Positions 33,378-43,128 of a DNA stretch of 64,000 bases are shown in pieces (within the stretch, counting starts at the first letter, position 1; each line of letters opens with the position of its first letter). This stretch comes from Burkholderiaceae bacterium. GTDB taxonomy: Bacteria > Pseudomonadota > Gammaproteobacteria > Burkholderiales > Burkholderiaceae_C. A program made the translations under genes and the position numbers. Under the pieces are notes generated by a model, which saw only the letters and a program-made list of their open reading frames with translations, had not been told where the DNA came from and did not search any database. The stretch spans positions 1 to 64,000 of the forward strand of contig JAIESX010000035.1 of the NCBI GenBank assembly GCA_019745555.1, in the 5' to 3' direction.

Positions 33378-33953
33378 TCAGCTGTTGAAAAGCTGACGCA
33401 CGTCCACGTCGGCCTTCTCGTGGTCGGCGAATTCGAGCAAAGGGTGGTGCGGGAAGCGGAAGAGGCGCGCGACCAGGGTGTCGGGGAAGGAGTCCACGCG
33501 CACGTTGTTGAGGTTGACCGACTCGTTGTAGAGCTCGCGCCGGTCCGAGATCAGGCTCTCGAGCGAGCTGATGCGCTGCTGCAGCTGCATGAAGTGCTCG
33601 TTGGCCTTGAGCTCGGGGTAGGCCTCGGCCACGGCGAAGATCTGGCCCAGGCCCATGCGCAGCGCGCCTTCGGCGCGGCTGAGCGCCGGTACATCGTGCG
33701 CCTCGCGTGCGCTCTGCACCCGGCTGCGCGCCTCGATCACGGCCTGCAGCGTAGCCTGCTCGAACTGCTTGTACTGCTTGCAGACCTCCACCAGCTTGGG
33801 CAGCTCGTCATGGCGCTGCTTGAGCGCCACGTCGATATTGACCCAGGCCTTGGCCACGTTGTGCTTGAGCTGCACCAGGCCGTTGTAGAGCATGATCACG
33901 TAGATCACGACGACCACCACCACACCCCAGAAGATCGCGGAACCGATGGACAT
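33378..33953 (-). CDS. LemA family protein
   Basis: A 191-residue protein with an N-terminal membrane helix (IFWGVVVVVVIYVIMLYNGLVQLKHNVAKAWVNIDVALKQRHDELPKLVEVCK), the LemA signature, then a long helical bundle ending in a YNESVNLNNVRVDSFPDTLVARLFRF segment. LemA proteins are helical periplasmic or cytoplasm-facing membrane proteins of unclear function. The ATG at 33953 follows AAGGAGGG. The GIDE gene follows after 22 bp. Confidence 0.9.
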   Translation of the reverse strand: MSIGSAIFWGVVVVVVIYVIMLYNGLVQLKHNVAKAWVNIDVALKQRHDELPKLVEVCKQYKQFEQATLQAVIEARSRVQSAREAHDVPALSRAEGALRMGLGQIFAVAEAYPELKANEHFMQLQQRISSLESLISDRRELYNESVNLNNVRVDSFPDTLVARLFRFPHHPLLEFADHEKADVDVRQLFNS

Positions 33954-34022
33954 GCAAGCCCTCCTTGAGTTACGGAGGGCCATCATAAGAGCCGGTCGCC
34001 ACAGCGCAGCTGCGGGCATGAA

Positions 34023-34057
34023 AAAAAGGGACAGGCCTGCCGGCACTGTCCCTTTTT
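34023..34057. terminator. Factor-independent terminator after ahpF
   Basis: AAAAAGGGACAG (34023-34034) pairs with CTGTCCCTTTTT (34046-34057), an A-run then GC stem then T-run. It lies 16 bp past the ahpF stop and upstream of lemA, so it mainly ends the ahpCF transcript on the minus strand. Confidence 0.85.
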
Positions 34058-34073
34058 GACGACGTTGCGCTGC

Positions 34074-35651
34074 TTACGCTGCGACGGCCTCGTCCACCGG
34101 CGTGCGGATCAGGTGGTCGAAGGCGCTGAGCGCAGCCTTGGCCCCTTCACCCGCGGCGATCACGATCTGCTTGTAAGGCACGGTCGTGCAGTCCCCGGCA
34201 GCGAACACGCCCGGCACATTGGTGTGGCCCTTGGCGTCGACCACGATCTCGCCGTAGCGGCTGAGCTCCACCGTTCCCTTGAGCCACTCGGTGTTGGGCA
34301 CCAGGCCGATCTGCACGAACACGCCTTCGAGTTCGATGTGTTTCGTCTCGCCGCTCACACGGTCCTTGTAGCCCAGGCCGTTGACCTTGCTGCCGTCGCC
34401 CGTGATCTCGGTGGTCTGGGCATTGACGTGGATGGTGACGTTGGGCAGGCTCTTGAGCTTGCTCACGAGCACGGCGTCGGCCTTGAGCTGGTCGGCGAAC
34501 TCGATCAGGGTCACGTGCTGCACAACGCCGGCCAGGTCGATGGCCGCTTCGACGCCCGAGTTGCCGCCGCCGATCACGGCCACGCGCTTGCCCTTGAAGA
34601 GCGGGCCGTCACAGTGCGGGCAGTAGGCCACACCCTTGTTCTTGTACTCCTGCTCGCCGGGCACATTGACGTTGCGCCACCGTGCGCCGGTGGACAGGAT
34701 GACGCTGCGCGCCGCCAGCACACCGCCGTTGGCCATCTGCACGCGCACCAGACCGCCGGCCTCCTCGGCCGGAATCAGCTTGTCGGCGCGCTGCAGGTTC
34801 ATGATGTCCACCTCATAGTGGCGCACCTGCTGCTCCAGGGCTGCCGCGAAGGCCGGGCCGTTGGTCTCGAGCACGGAGATGTAGTTCTCGATGGCCATGG
34901 TGTCGTTGACCTGGCCGCCGAAACGCTCGGCCGCCACGCCCACGCGGATGCCCTTGCGCGCCGCGTACACGGCCGCTGCCGCGCCGGCCGGGCCGCCGCC
35001 GACGATGAGCACATCGTAGGGGTCCTTGGCGGAGAGCTTGGCAGCTTCACGCTCGTCGGACTTCACATCGAGCTTGGCCACGATCTCTTCCACCAGCATG
35101 CGGCCCGAGCCGAAGACCTGACCGTTGAGCCAGGCCATGGGCACGGCCATGACCTGGCGTGCGTCCACCTCGGCCTGGTTGAGGCCCCCGTCAATGATGG
35201 TGGTCTTGACGCGCGGGTTGAGGATGGCCATGAGGCTGGTCGCCTGCACCACGTCCGGGCAGTTGTGGCAGCTCAGGGACATGTAGACCTCGAAGTGGTA
35301 GTCGCCATCGAGGGCCTTGATCTGCTCGATCACATCCGCTTCCACCTTGGGCGGATGGCCACCGGTCCACAGCAGGGCCAGCACCAGGGAGGTGAACTCG
35401 TGGCCCAGGGGAATGGCGGCGAAACGCACGCCCGTGGTTTCGCCCTCGCGGGCGATCACGAAGGAGGGCTTGCGTGCATCGGTGCCGCTTTCATCAAAGC
35501 TCACCTGGTCCGAGAGGTTGGCGATCTCCTGCAGCAGCTCGCGCAGCTCGGCGGACTTCTCGCCGCCATCGAGCGAGGCGATCAGGCGGATCGGGCGCTG
35601 CAGCTTGCCCAGGTAGGCCTGGAGCTGGGATTTGAGGGTGTCGTCAAGCAT
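34074..35651 (-). CDS. ahpF: Alkyl hydroperoxide reductase subunit F
   Basis: A 525-residue flavoprotein disulfide reductase. The N-terminal two-Trx domain contains the redox pair SCHNCPDV; the FAD domain has [15 protein letters not shown]; the second redox pair is in [11 protein letters not shown]-binding [12 protein letters not shown] follows. It recycles AhpC with NADH. Length is close to E. coli AhpF (about 520). The ATG at 35651 is preferred; longer frames extend into non-coding DNA. Downstream of ahpC with a 118-bp gap. Confidence 0.95.
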   Translation of the reverse strand: MLDDTLKSQLQAYLGKLQRPIRLIASLDGGEKSAELRELLQEIANLSDQVSFDESGTDARKPSFVIAREGETTGVRFAAIPLGHEFTSLVLALLWTGGHPPKVEADVIEQIKALDGDYHFEVYMSLSCHNCPDVVQATSLMAILNPRVKTTIIDGGLNQAEVDARQVMAVPMAWLNGQVFGSGRMLVEEIVAKLDVKSDEREAAKLSAKDPYDVLIVGGGPAGAAAAVYAARKGIRVGVAAERFGGQVNDTMAIENYISVLETNGPAFAAALEQQVRHYEVDIMNLQRADKLIPAEEAGGLVRVQMANGGVLAARSVILSTGARWRNVNVPGEQEYKNKGVAYCPHCDGPLFKGKRVAVIGGGNSGVEAAIDLAGVVQHVTLIEFADQLKADAVLVSKLKSLPNVTIHVNAQTTEITGDGSKVNGLGYKDRVSGETKHIELEGVFVQIGLVPNTEWLKGTVELSRYGEIVVDAKGHTNVPGVFAAGDCTTVPYKQIVIAAGEGAKAALSAFDHLIRTPVDEAVAA

Positions 35652-35769
35652 GGGGTACTCCTTGAAACTCGGGCGGGCAGGCAATGCCGCCGCGGGATGG
35701 GCCGCGGCCCTCGTGGGGCCGCAGCCCATCGGACTGCGGAACTGTCAGGGGTCTGACGTGACGCGGGAC

Positions 35770-36333
35770 TTAAATCTTGCCGACCAGGTCCAGCGAGGGG
35801 GTCAGGGTCTTGGCGCCTTCGTTCCACTTGGCCGGGCACACCTGACCGGGGTTGGCGGCGGTGTACTGCGCGGCCTTGAGCTTGCGCAGGGTTTCCTTGA
35901 CGTCGCGGGCGATCTCGTTGCTGTGGATTTCAGCGGTCTTGATCACGCCATCGGGGTTGATCACGAAGGTACCGCGCAGGGCCAGGCCTTCTTCGGGGAT
36001 GTGCACGCCGAAGGCGTTGGTCAGCTGGTGGGTGGGGTCACCGACCAGGGGGAACTTGGCCTTGCCCACGGCGGGCGAGGTCTCGTGCCACACCTTGTGC
36101 GAGAAGTGAGTGTCGGTCGTGACGATGTAGACCTCGGTGCCGGTCTTCTGGAACTCGGCGTAGTTGTCAGCGGCGTCCTCGATCTCCGTCGGGCAGTTGA
36201 AGGTGAAGGCGGCCGGCATGAAAATCAGCACGGACCACTTGCCCTTGAGGGAAGCCTCGGTCACTTCGATGAACTTGCCGTTGTGGAAAGCGGTGGTCTT
36301 GAAGGGCTGGACCTGGGTGTTGATCAGGGACAT
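35770..36333 (-). CDS. ahpC: Alkyl hydroperoxide reductase subunit C (peroxiredoxin)
   Basis: A 187-residue typical 2-Cys peroxiredoxin. Peroxidatic Cys is in FTFNCPTEIED and resolving Cys in PGQVCPAKW near the C-terminus. MSLINTQVQPFKTTAFHNGKF is the usual start, preceded by a CAGGAG ribosome site. It detoxifies hydrogen peroxide and organic peroxides and is reduced by AhpF encoded next. Confidence 0.96.
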   Translation of the reverse strand: MSLINTQVQPFKTTAFHNGKFIEVTEASLKGKWSVLIFMPAAFTFNCPTEIEDAADNYAEFQKTGTEVYIVTTDTHFSHKVWHETSPAVGKAKFPLVGDPTHQLTNAFGVHIPEEGLALRGTFVINPDGVIKTAEIHSNEIARDVKETLRKLKAAQYTAANPGQVCPAKWNEGAKTLTPSLDLVGKI

Positions 36334-36439
36334 GGTGAACTCCTGGGATGGTTGAAGGGAAACAGAGAAAACAAACGGTTTCTTGGAACCGATGGCGTGA
36401 TTGTAGCTTTTATCTATTCATATTTGCTTTGCGATTTAT

Positions 36440-36465
36440 CAATACTAAGTATAGGTAATCTTTAT
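36440..36465 (-). promoter_or_regulatory. Candidate OxyR site upstream of ahpC
   Basis: On the minus strand ATAA-N7-CTAT-N7-ATTG has the spacing of the OxyR pattern ATAG-N7-CTAT-N7-ATAG-N7-CTAT, with one full and two three-of-four matches. The fourth block does not match. About 110 bp upstream of ahpC. Weak; stated as a candidate only. Confidence 0.3.
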
Positions 36466-36605
36466 TGCGGCGCACAAATATCGGGCGTCGCAAGAGTGAA
36501 AGTCCGGTTATTGCACCGCAAAAGCGCGACTGATGCATGACAGCGTCGGCTGACCTGACGGCGTTCGCGGTGGAACATAGACCCACGCGGCCACAATACG
36601 GGCCC

Positions 36606-37373
36606 ATGTTCGTCCTCGCCAAGCTGCTCGACTTCGTGACCCAGCCCCTGGCCTGGGTTGTCCTGCTGCTCCTGCTGGGCCTGCTGCTGCCCAAGCGCTG
36701 GCAGCGCAGCGGCCGGACCTTGCTCTGGAGCGCACTGACCGTGCTGCTGCTGCAGGGCTGGGAGCCGCTGCCCGACGCCGTGCTGCGCAGCCTGGAGCGC
36801 CAGTACCCCGGGCCTGCCCAGCCCGACCTGAGCCGCTACGCCGGTGTCATCGTGCTCGGTGGCGCCACCGAGGCGTCCTACGTCTGGGAAGGGCACACGC
36901 AACCGGCGCTCAACCATGCCGCAGAGCGCCTGACCGCTGCCCTGCCACTGATGCAGCAGGCGCCGCAGCTGCGCCTGCTCTACACCGGCGGCGTGGGCGG
37001 CCTGCGCGGCGAGGGGCTGACCGAGGCCGAACGCGCACGCCGCTTCTACGTCGGCCTGGGCTTGCCGCCGGAACGGCTGCTGCTCGAGGATGCCGCACGC
37101 ACCACCTACGAGAACGCGGTGCTCAGCGCCGCCCTGCCCGGCGTGGACCCGACCCGGCCCTGGTTGCTGCTGACCTCGGCCTGGCACATGCCGCGCTCCA
37201 TGGCGGTCTTCGAAAAAGCGGGCTGGAACGTCACGCCCTGGCCGGCTGACTACCGCGCGGGCCTGGCCACGCCCTGGACCGAATACTCCCTGGCCCAGGG
37301 CGCGGCCAAGTGGCACACCGCGCTGCACGAGCTGCTGGGGCTCTGGGTCTATCGGCTCACCGGACGGGCCTGA
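36606..37373 (+). CDS. YdcF/ElyC family (DUF218) membrane protein
   Basis: A 255-residue protein with two N-terminal helices (PLAWVVLLLLLGLLLPKRW and RTLLWSALTVLLLQGWE). The DUF218 domain follows: VIVLGGATEAS, LRLLYTGGVGG, LLEDAARTTYENAVLSAALP and PWLLLTSAWHMPRSMAVFEKAGWNVTPWPADY. ElyC, a relative, affects cell-wall lipid carrier metabolism in E. coli. The ATG at 36606 places the membrane helices at the N-terminus; an in-frame ATG at 36537 would add a hydrophilic leader. Confidence 0.87.
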   Translation: MFVLAKLLDFVTQPLAWVVLLLLLGLLLPKRWQRSGRTLLWSALTVLLLQGWEPLPDAVLRSLERQYPGPAQPDLSRYAGVIVLGGATEASYVWEGHTQPALNHAAERLTAALPLMQQAPQLRLLYTGGVGGLRGEGLTEAERARRFYVGLGLPPERLLLEDAARTTYENAVLSAALPGVDPTRPWLLLTSAWHMPRSMAVFEKAGWNVTPWPADYRAGLATPWTEYSLAQGAAKWHTALHELLGLWVYRLTGRA

Positions 37374-37446
37374 TACAGATGGCGACAGAACGGTACGGGA
37401 CCGCTGCGGGCCGCCCTCTATACTTGCCCCGACGCCTGCTGCATCG

Positions 37447-39054
37447 ATGTCCATCTCCCCCGAAGTCCTCCGCAAACGCGCTGACGCCCTGAGCGCCAGC
37501 TGGCACACGTTTGCCGCAGCACCGGGCAGCGACCTGCTGCTGGAGTTCGCCGTGTCGATCTCCAGCTTCACCGAGTTCCTGCACGGCCAGGGCCTGTCGG
37601 GACTGCACCAGATCTCGCGCAGCCTGGAGCAGCAGGTGCTGGCGCTGTTCGAGAGCAGTGCCGCCACGGCGGTAGCGCCGGGCACGCTGGCCGAGCTCGG
37701 CGCGCGCCTGCAGGAGCTGGTCCAGCGGGTCAGCGACTACATTGAATCGCAGCACCAGCCGGTGGTCGAGCGTCGCGCCCGTCCCGAACAGCCCGCCGCG
37801 CTGGAAGCCGGCCCCCGCCACCGGGTCTGGCTCTTCGGCAGCAGCGGTGCCAGCTGGCAGGCGCTGGTCCTGCAGCTGAGTTACTTCAACATCGACGCCG
37901 AATTCCACCAGATCCGCCACCTGCCTCCGCAGGCCGAGGAGCCGGCCATCGTGCTGCTCAACGCAAGCGGCCTGACCACACCGCAGAACAGCGAGCAGAT
38001 CGGCCTGCTGCGCGCCCGTTTTGCCGCGGCCACCCTGCTGGTCCACGAACTCGCCAGCGACTTCGACAGCCAGCTGGCCGCGCTCACCGCCGGCGCCGAT
38101 TACTGCTTCCCCGCCGGCACGGCCCAGCCCCTGATCCTCGCGCGCCTGATCGAGCTGTGCAGCGGCAAGGCCGAGGAGCCCTACCGCGCCCTGGTGGTGG
38201 AGGACTCGATCACCGCGAGCAAGTCCATCGAACGCACCCTGGCCATGTGCGGCATCGAGACGCAGGTCATCGCCAAGCCGCACGACGTGCTGGCACGCCT
38301 GGCGCAGTTCCAGCCCGACCTCATCCTCATGGACATGTTCATGCCCGGCTGCACAGGCGTGGAGGCCGCGCGCGTCATCCGCCAGCACCCGGAGTTCCTC
38401 TCCATCCCCATCGTCTACCTCTCGGGCGATGCCAATGTGCCCATGCAGGTCGAGGCGCTACGCCTGGGCGGCGATCACTTTCTCACCAAGCCCTACAACC
38501 CGGTCATCCTCAACGCCGTGGTGCAGAGCAAGATCGAGCGCTACCGCACCTTGCGCCGCGCCATGCAGCGCGACAGCCTCACGGGCCTCTACAACCACAG
38601 CACGTCCAAGGAAAAACTGGCCACCGCGCTGCAGCAGGCCCGGGCCGGCGGTCAGCCGCTGGCCGTGGCCATGGTCGACATCGACCACTTCAAGAAGATC
38701 AACGACAGCTACGGCCACCCCATGGGCGACCAGGTGATCCGCAACCTGGGCTGGTTCCTCAGCCAGCGCCTGCGCCGCACCGACCTGATCGGCCGCTACG
38801 GCGGCGAGGAGTTCCTCGTGGTGCTGCCCGGGGCCGATGCCGGCCAGGCCGCGGAGGTACTGGACCGCATCCGGCAGGACTTCGGCCGCATCAAGCACCC
38901 CTGGCAGGAGACCTGGTGCACCGCCACCCTGTCGATCGGCGTGTCCATGCTGCAGGACGGCAGCAGTGCCGAGACCCTGATCAACCAGGCCGACGAGGCG
39001 CTCTACGCGGCCAAACGCGGCGGCCGCGACCGCACCGTCACGGCGCCGGCCTGA
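37447..39054 (+). CDS. Diguanylate cyclase with degenerate and intact receiver domains
   Basis: A 535-residue protein. Residues 1-110 are helical and may be Hpt-like. A receiver-like domain at about 125-235 lacks the phospho-Asp. A true receiver follows (LVVEDSITASKS, LILMDMFMPG, FLTKPYN). The C-terminal GGDEF domain has GGEEF at 452-456 and an inhibitory-site RxxD (RRTD) five residues ahead, so it should make cyclic-di-GMP under product control. Its end overlaps the convergent CorC-like gene by 17 nt. Confidence 0.9.
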   Translation: MSISPEVLRKRADALSASWHTFAAAPGSDLLLEFAVSISSFTEFLHGQGLSGLHQISRSLEQQVLALFESSAATAVAPGTLAELGARLQELVQRVSDYIESQHQPVVERRARPEQPAALEAGPRHRVWLFGSSGASWQALVLQLSYFNIDAEFHQIRHLPPQAEEPAIVLLNASGLTTPQNSEQIGLLRARFAAATLLVHELASDFDSQLAALTAGADYCFPAGTAQPLILARLIELCSGKAEEPYRALVVEDSITASKSIERTLAMCGIETQVIAKPHDVLARLAQFQPDLILMDMFMPGCTGVEAARVIRQHPEFLSIPIVYLSGDANVPMQVEALRLGGDHFLTKPYNPVILNAVVQSKIERYRTLRRAMQRDSLTGLYNHSTSKEKLATALQQARAGGQPLAVAMVDIDHFKKINDSYGHPMGDQVIRNLGWFLSQRLRRTDLIGRYGGEEFLVVLPGADAGQAAEVLDRIRQDFGRIKHPWQETWCTATLSIGVSMLQDGSSAETLINQADEALYAAKRGGRDRTVTAPA

Positions 39055-40357
39055 GCGCCGCGGCCTGCAGGGGCCGGGCCAGCACCTTGTCGATGCGCCG
39101 GCCATCGAGGTCCACCACCTCGAACTCCCAGCCCGCACAGACGATCTTCTCGCCCGTGCGCGGCAGATGGCCGCTGACAGCCAGCAGCAGCCCCGCCACT
39201 GTGTTGTAGCGGCCCTTGTCCTCGTCGGGCAGTTCGCGGATGTCGAGCCGGCTCTTGAGTTCGTCCACGGGGATGGTGCCGTCGAGCAGCCACGAGCCGT
39301 CATCACGCTCCGTGGCCCAGGCGTCGATCTGGGCCACGGGCTGCAACTCGCCGGTGATGGCCTCCAGCAGATCGCCCGGGGTCAGCAGGCCCTGCACGAC
39401 GCCGTATTCGTCGACCACGAAGACCATGCGCCCGGACCTCTCCCGAAACTGCTCCAGCAGCTCCATGCCCGAGAGCGTTTCAGGCACGAAGACCGCTGGC
39501 AACACGTGGGCCTCGATGCTGCCCTCGGCGTCAGCGCCCAGGCCCAGCAGCTGGCCCACGCTGATCAGGCCCAGCACCTCGTCAAGCGAGCCGCGGCAGA
39601 CCGGGTACCAGGAGTGCGCGCCGGCCTGTCCGGCCCGGCCCACATGCTGCAGGCACTGCGCCACGCTCAGCGAGGCGTCCAGCCAGTCGATGTCGGCCCG
39701 AGGCACCATGAGCGAGGTCAGCGGCCGGTCGTCGAGGCGGAACACATTGCGCACCATCTGGTGCTCCTGATGTTCGATCACGCCCGCGTCCACGCCCTCC
39801 TCCAGGCTGTGCCGGATCTCCTCCTCGGTCATCGGGCGCTCCACATCGGTCGGGATGCGCAGCAGCGTCAGCACCCCTTGTGTGGTGGCCGACAGCAGCT
39901 TGACGAAGGGTTTGGCCGCGATGGCCAGCCAGGCCATGGGCCGCGACATCCAGCGCGCCACGGGCTCGGGGTAGAGCTGGCCGATGCGCTTGGGCACGAG
40001 CTCGCCGAAGATGATGGTGATGAAGGTGATGATGGTCACCACCAGGGCCGTGGCCGTGATGGCCGCAGCGCCTTCGCTCAGGCCCAGCTGCATGCCCAGC
40101 AGCCAGGCGGCCAAATCATCGCTGAAAGCGGCCTCGCCCACGATACCGTTGAGCACGCCAATGGAGGTGATGCCGACCTGGATGGTGGAGAGGAACTGGT
40201 TGGGCTTGTCCATCAGTTCCAGCGCCTTCTGCGCCCCACCGTCGCCGCCTTCGGCCATGGCCAGCAGACGCGACTTGCGGCTGGCCGCGAGGGCCAGTTC
40301 GGACATGGCGAACAGGCCGTTGAGAAAGATCAGCAGCGCGATCAGCAGGAAATCCAT
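39038..40357 (-). CDS. HlyC/CorC family (CNNM-like) membrane protein
   Basis: A 439-residue protein. The DUF21 membrane domain spans about residues 1-190 (MDFLLIALLIFLNGLFAMSELALAASRKSRL, TALVVTIITFITIIFGELVPKRIGQLYPE). A CBS pair follows (VPRADIDWLDASLS, VVDEYGVVQGLLTPGDLLEAI), then a C-terminal CorC_HlyC domain (TVAGLLLAVSGHLPRTGEKIVCAGWEFEVVDLDGRRIDKV). The family includes magnesium/cobalt exporters. The start at 40357 is preferred to 40495 because the membrane helix begins there. Confidence 0.9.
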   Translation of the reverse strand: MDFLLIALLIFLNGLFAMSELALAASRKSRLLAMAEGGDGGAQKALELMDKPNQFLSTIQVGITSIGVLNGIVGEAAFSDDLAAWLLGMQLGLSEGAAAITATALVVTIITFITIIFGELVPKRIGQLYPEPVARWMSRPMAWLAIAAKPFVKLLSATTQGVLTLLRIPTDVERPMTEEEIRHSLEEGVDAGVIEHQEHQMVRNVFRLDDRPLTSLMVPRADIDWLDASLSVAQCLQHVGRAGQAGAHSWYPVCRGSLDEVLGLISVGQLLGLGADAEGSIEAHVLPAVFVPETLSGMELLEQFRERSGRMVFVVDEYGVVQGLLTPGDLLEAITGELQPVAQIDAWATERDDGSWLLDGTIPVDELKSRLDIRELPDEDKGRYNTVAGLLLAVSGHLPRTGEKIVCAGWEFEVVDLDGRRIDKVLARPLQAAALRPAP

Positions 40358-40424
40358 GAGGGCCGGAAAGTGGTGAACACCCTGGGACTTTACCCCGAGC
40401 GCCTGTACACGGTCTCTGTGCCCC

Positions 40425-43028
40425 TCAGGGCCGGCCCGGCACCGTGTCCGACCAGCCCTTGCCGGCGCTCTCAGGGCTCGCCGGCACCGTCGCATCCCAG
40501 GCCGCCTTGGGCAGCATCGCCGCGCAGTCCCTCAGCGCCTGGGCCAGCTCCGCACCACTCGTGTAACGCTGCCCGGGTGCCTTGGCCAGTGCCCGTGCAA
40601 GGATGGCCACCAGACAGGGCGGCAGGTCCGCGCGCACGCTGAGAATGTCTACCGGCGCCTCGTTGGCGATGCGGTACATGAGCTGGGCCATGGAGTCGCC
40701 GTCGAAAGGCAACCGCCCGCAGGCCAGCTGGTAGAGCGTGACCCCCAGCGAGAACAGGTCCGAGCGGCCGTCGACCTTGTGGCCGGCCAGCTGCTCGGGC
40801 GACATATAGGAGGGCGTACCCAGCACCATGCCGGTCCTGGTCTTGTTGGCGTCGGTCAGGCGCGCGATACCGAAGTCGGCCACCTTGACGGTGTCGGATT
40901 CGGGGTCGTACATGATGTTGCCCGGCTTGATGTCGCGGTGCACCACGTTCTGCCGGTGCGCATAGTCCAACGCGTCGGCCACGCGCGCCACGATGCCCAT
41001 GACCACCGGCAGGGGCAGCAGCGCACCAGACTTGACATAGGGCACGAGGTCGCGGCCCTTGAGGAACTCCATGGCGATGTAGGCCAGGTCGTGCTCCTCG
41101 CCCGCGTCGTACATGGTCACGATGTTCGGATGGTTCAGACGGCCGGCCGACTCGGCCTCGGCGAAGAAGCGCTGCTTGACCTCGGCCAGGATGTCCAGAT
41201 CGAACTCCTGTGCCAGCGCCAGCGTCTTGATCGCCACCTGGCGGCCGATCTTGGGGTCGCGCCCCAGGTAGACCGTGCCCATGGCCCCCTTGCCCAGCTC
41301 CTTCTCCACCTCGTAGCGACCCAGCATGGGCTTGGCCACGCCGGGCCGGTCCAGCACCAGGGTGCTGTCGTTGCCACGCGCACTGCCCCCGAGGATGACC
41401 GTCTCGGCCATGGCCTTGTTCTGCGCCAGGCGTTCCTCGAGGTCGCGGAACTTGCGCTTGTAGTCAGCCATGTAGCGGAACACCGACTCGGCCTTGTTGA
41501 ACTGGCGCTTGCGCTCGAAATCCAGGCCCAGGTTGTACATGAGCTCCATCATGCTGTCGTCCATGGGCACCTTGCGGAACTTCTCGAAGGCCATGTCCAG
41601 CGCGCCCTGTCCCTGGAAGGCCAGGCCCAGCATGCGGTTGCTCTCGGCCGACTCGGCCTGCGACTTTTCCTTGTGCTCCTCGGTCACGAGGAAGCGCTTG
41701 GTGGTCAGCAGCAGATGGCCCAGCAGCAGCAGGGTCACGGGCAGCATCAGCGGCAGCCACAGGGCCTGCGTGCGCATGAGCGCGAAATGTGCACCGACCA
41801 GCAGCACGAAGAGCGTCCCCGTGACCAGCGCGCCCTGCGCGGCCCGCAGACGCGGCAGCAGCAGGATGAGGTAGAGCGCCACCGCCACGAAGACGCCCAG
41901 CTGCGCCAGCGTCGCCCAGGACGGCGAGACGAAGTAGTGGCCCTGCAGGATGCTGGAAACCGTGTGCGCCAGCGTCAGCACCGAAGGCATGCTCGACGAC
42001 ACAGGCGTGACCTGCAGCGTGCCCACCCCCGCGGCCGAAACACCGATGAGCACGATCTTGTCCCGGTACTTGGCCGCGGGGATCTTGCCGCTGAGCACGT
42101 CGTAGAAGGAGTCCACGGCAAAAGGCGGGCGGCCCTGGCTGTCCGGGTAGAAGTAACTCTGCATGCGCAGCGAGGTATCGGTCGTGATTGCCAGCTTGCC
42201 CAGCTGCACCGCACCGGGCTGCACGCGGATGTCGTCCACGCCCAGGTTGAGGCTGCGCGCGGCCAGCATCAGCGAAAGCGAGGGGTAGAGCTCACCGTGG
42301 TAGTCCATGGCCAGCGGTTCGCTGCGCACCGCGCCGTCCACATCGCGTGAGAAGTTCAGGTGGCCCAGGGCCTGGGCCTGGCTGCCCAGCGCCGCGATGG
42401 GCATGAGCACCCCCTGCGAGAGGTCGGGCTGCACACCGGCACCGACGGGCACGCCACCCAGGCGATTACGCTGCACGAAGTCGGGCAGGGGCTGGTCCGG
42501 CTTGCCCTGGGGTTCGCCAGGCTCGAAGTACAGCGAAAGCAGAACATTGCGCGCCCGGCCCAGGCTGTCGGCCAGCTTGCGGTCGTTGTCCAGGTTCTGC
42601 GTGGCCTCGTCCAGCAGGGCGTCGAGGCGGTCCAGCTCGGCCCCCTTGACGCTGCGGCGCAAGCCTGAGTCCTCGAGCCAGGCACGGACCTGGCGGATAT
42701 AGTCCAGCCCCGCATCCACCTGCGGCTCGGAGAACAGCACCGTGTGGCCGATCACCTTGGGCTGCCCGGCCGCCAGCGTGTCGATCATGCGCGCATGGAT
42801 CTCGCGCGGCCAGGGCCAGCGGCCCAGGTTGGCAATGCTCGTGTCGTCGATGGCGATGATGGCGATCCGGTCGCTGGGCGCGTGCTCCGTGGCGCGTACG
42901 CCCAGGTCATAGGCCTTGCGCTCCAGGCTCTGCATGAGATCGCTGCCCGCGGCCAGCAGGAGCACCAGGGCCACGGCCAGGCCAACCAGCCAGTCCTTCT
43001 GCCACCACGCGTTTCGTTTCATTGTCAT
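40425..43028 (-). CDS. CHASE2-domain serine/threonine protein kinase
   Basis: An 867-residue receptor-like kinase. An N-terminal helix, then an extracytoplasmic CHASE2 sensor (IAIIAIDDTSIANLGRWPWPREIHARMIDTLAAGQPKVIG), then three membrane helices around residues 370-450. A Hanks-type kinase starts near 569 (YEVEKELGKGAMGTVYLGRD, AIKTL), with HRDIKPGN near 695 and VADFGIARLTD. It should phosphorylate proteins in response to an unknown periplasmic signal. Two ATGs (43028, 43022) are equally good. Confidence 0.92.
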   Translation of the reverse strand: MTMKRNAWWQKDWLVGLAVALVLLLAAGSDLMQSLERKAYDLGVRATEHAPSDRIAIIAIDDTSIANLGRWPWPREIHARMIDTLAAGQPKVIGHTVLFSEPQVDAGLDYIRQVRAWLEDSGLRRSVKGAELDRLDALLDEATQNLDNDRKLADSLGRARNVLLSLYFEPGEPQGKPDQPLPDFVQRNRLGGVPVGAGVQPDLSQGVLMPIAALGSQAQALGHLNFSRDVDGAVRSEPLAMDYHGELYPSLSLMLAARSLNLGVDDIRVQPGAVQLGKLAITTDTSLRMQSYFYPDSQGRPPFAVDSFYDVLSGKIPAAKYRDKIVLIGVSAAGVGTLQVTPVSSSMPSVLTLAHTVSSILQGHYFVSPSWATLAQLGVFVAVALYLILLLPRLRAAQGALVTGTLFVLLVGAHFALMRTQALWLPLMLPVTLLLLGHLLLTTKRFLVTEEHKEKSQAESAESNRMLGLAFQGQGALDMAFEKFRKVPMDDSMMELMYNLGLDFERKRQFNKAESVFRYMADYKRKFRDLEERLAQNKAMAETVILGGSARGNDSTLVLDRPGVAKPMLGRYEVEKELGKGAMGTVYLGRDPKIGRQVAIKTLALAQEFDLDILAEVKQRFFAEAESAGRLNHPNIVTMYDAGEEHDLAYIAMEFLKGRDLVPYVKSGALLPLPVVMGIVARVADALDYAHRQNVVHRDIKPGNIMYDPESDTVKVADFGIARLTDANKTRTGMVLGTPSYMSPEQLAGHKVDGRSDLFSLGVTLYQLACGRLPFDGDSMAQLMYRIANEAPVDILSVRADLPPCLVAILARALAKAPGQRYTSGAELAQALRDCAAMLPKAAWDATVPASPESAGKGWSDTVPGRP

Positions 43029-43128
43029 CCCCGGGTCTGCGCCGCCGGCCAGTCTAATCCAGGGCGCGGGCGGCGCCCAGCACAGGCATACGGAATGCGA
43101 GAATCGCTGTCACTCCCCCGAGACACCC

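Noticed and set aside
42356-42715. Alternative frames within the CHASE2 kinase as separate genes
   Set aside because: They lie wholly within a continuous 867-codon gene with clear domains.
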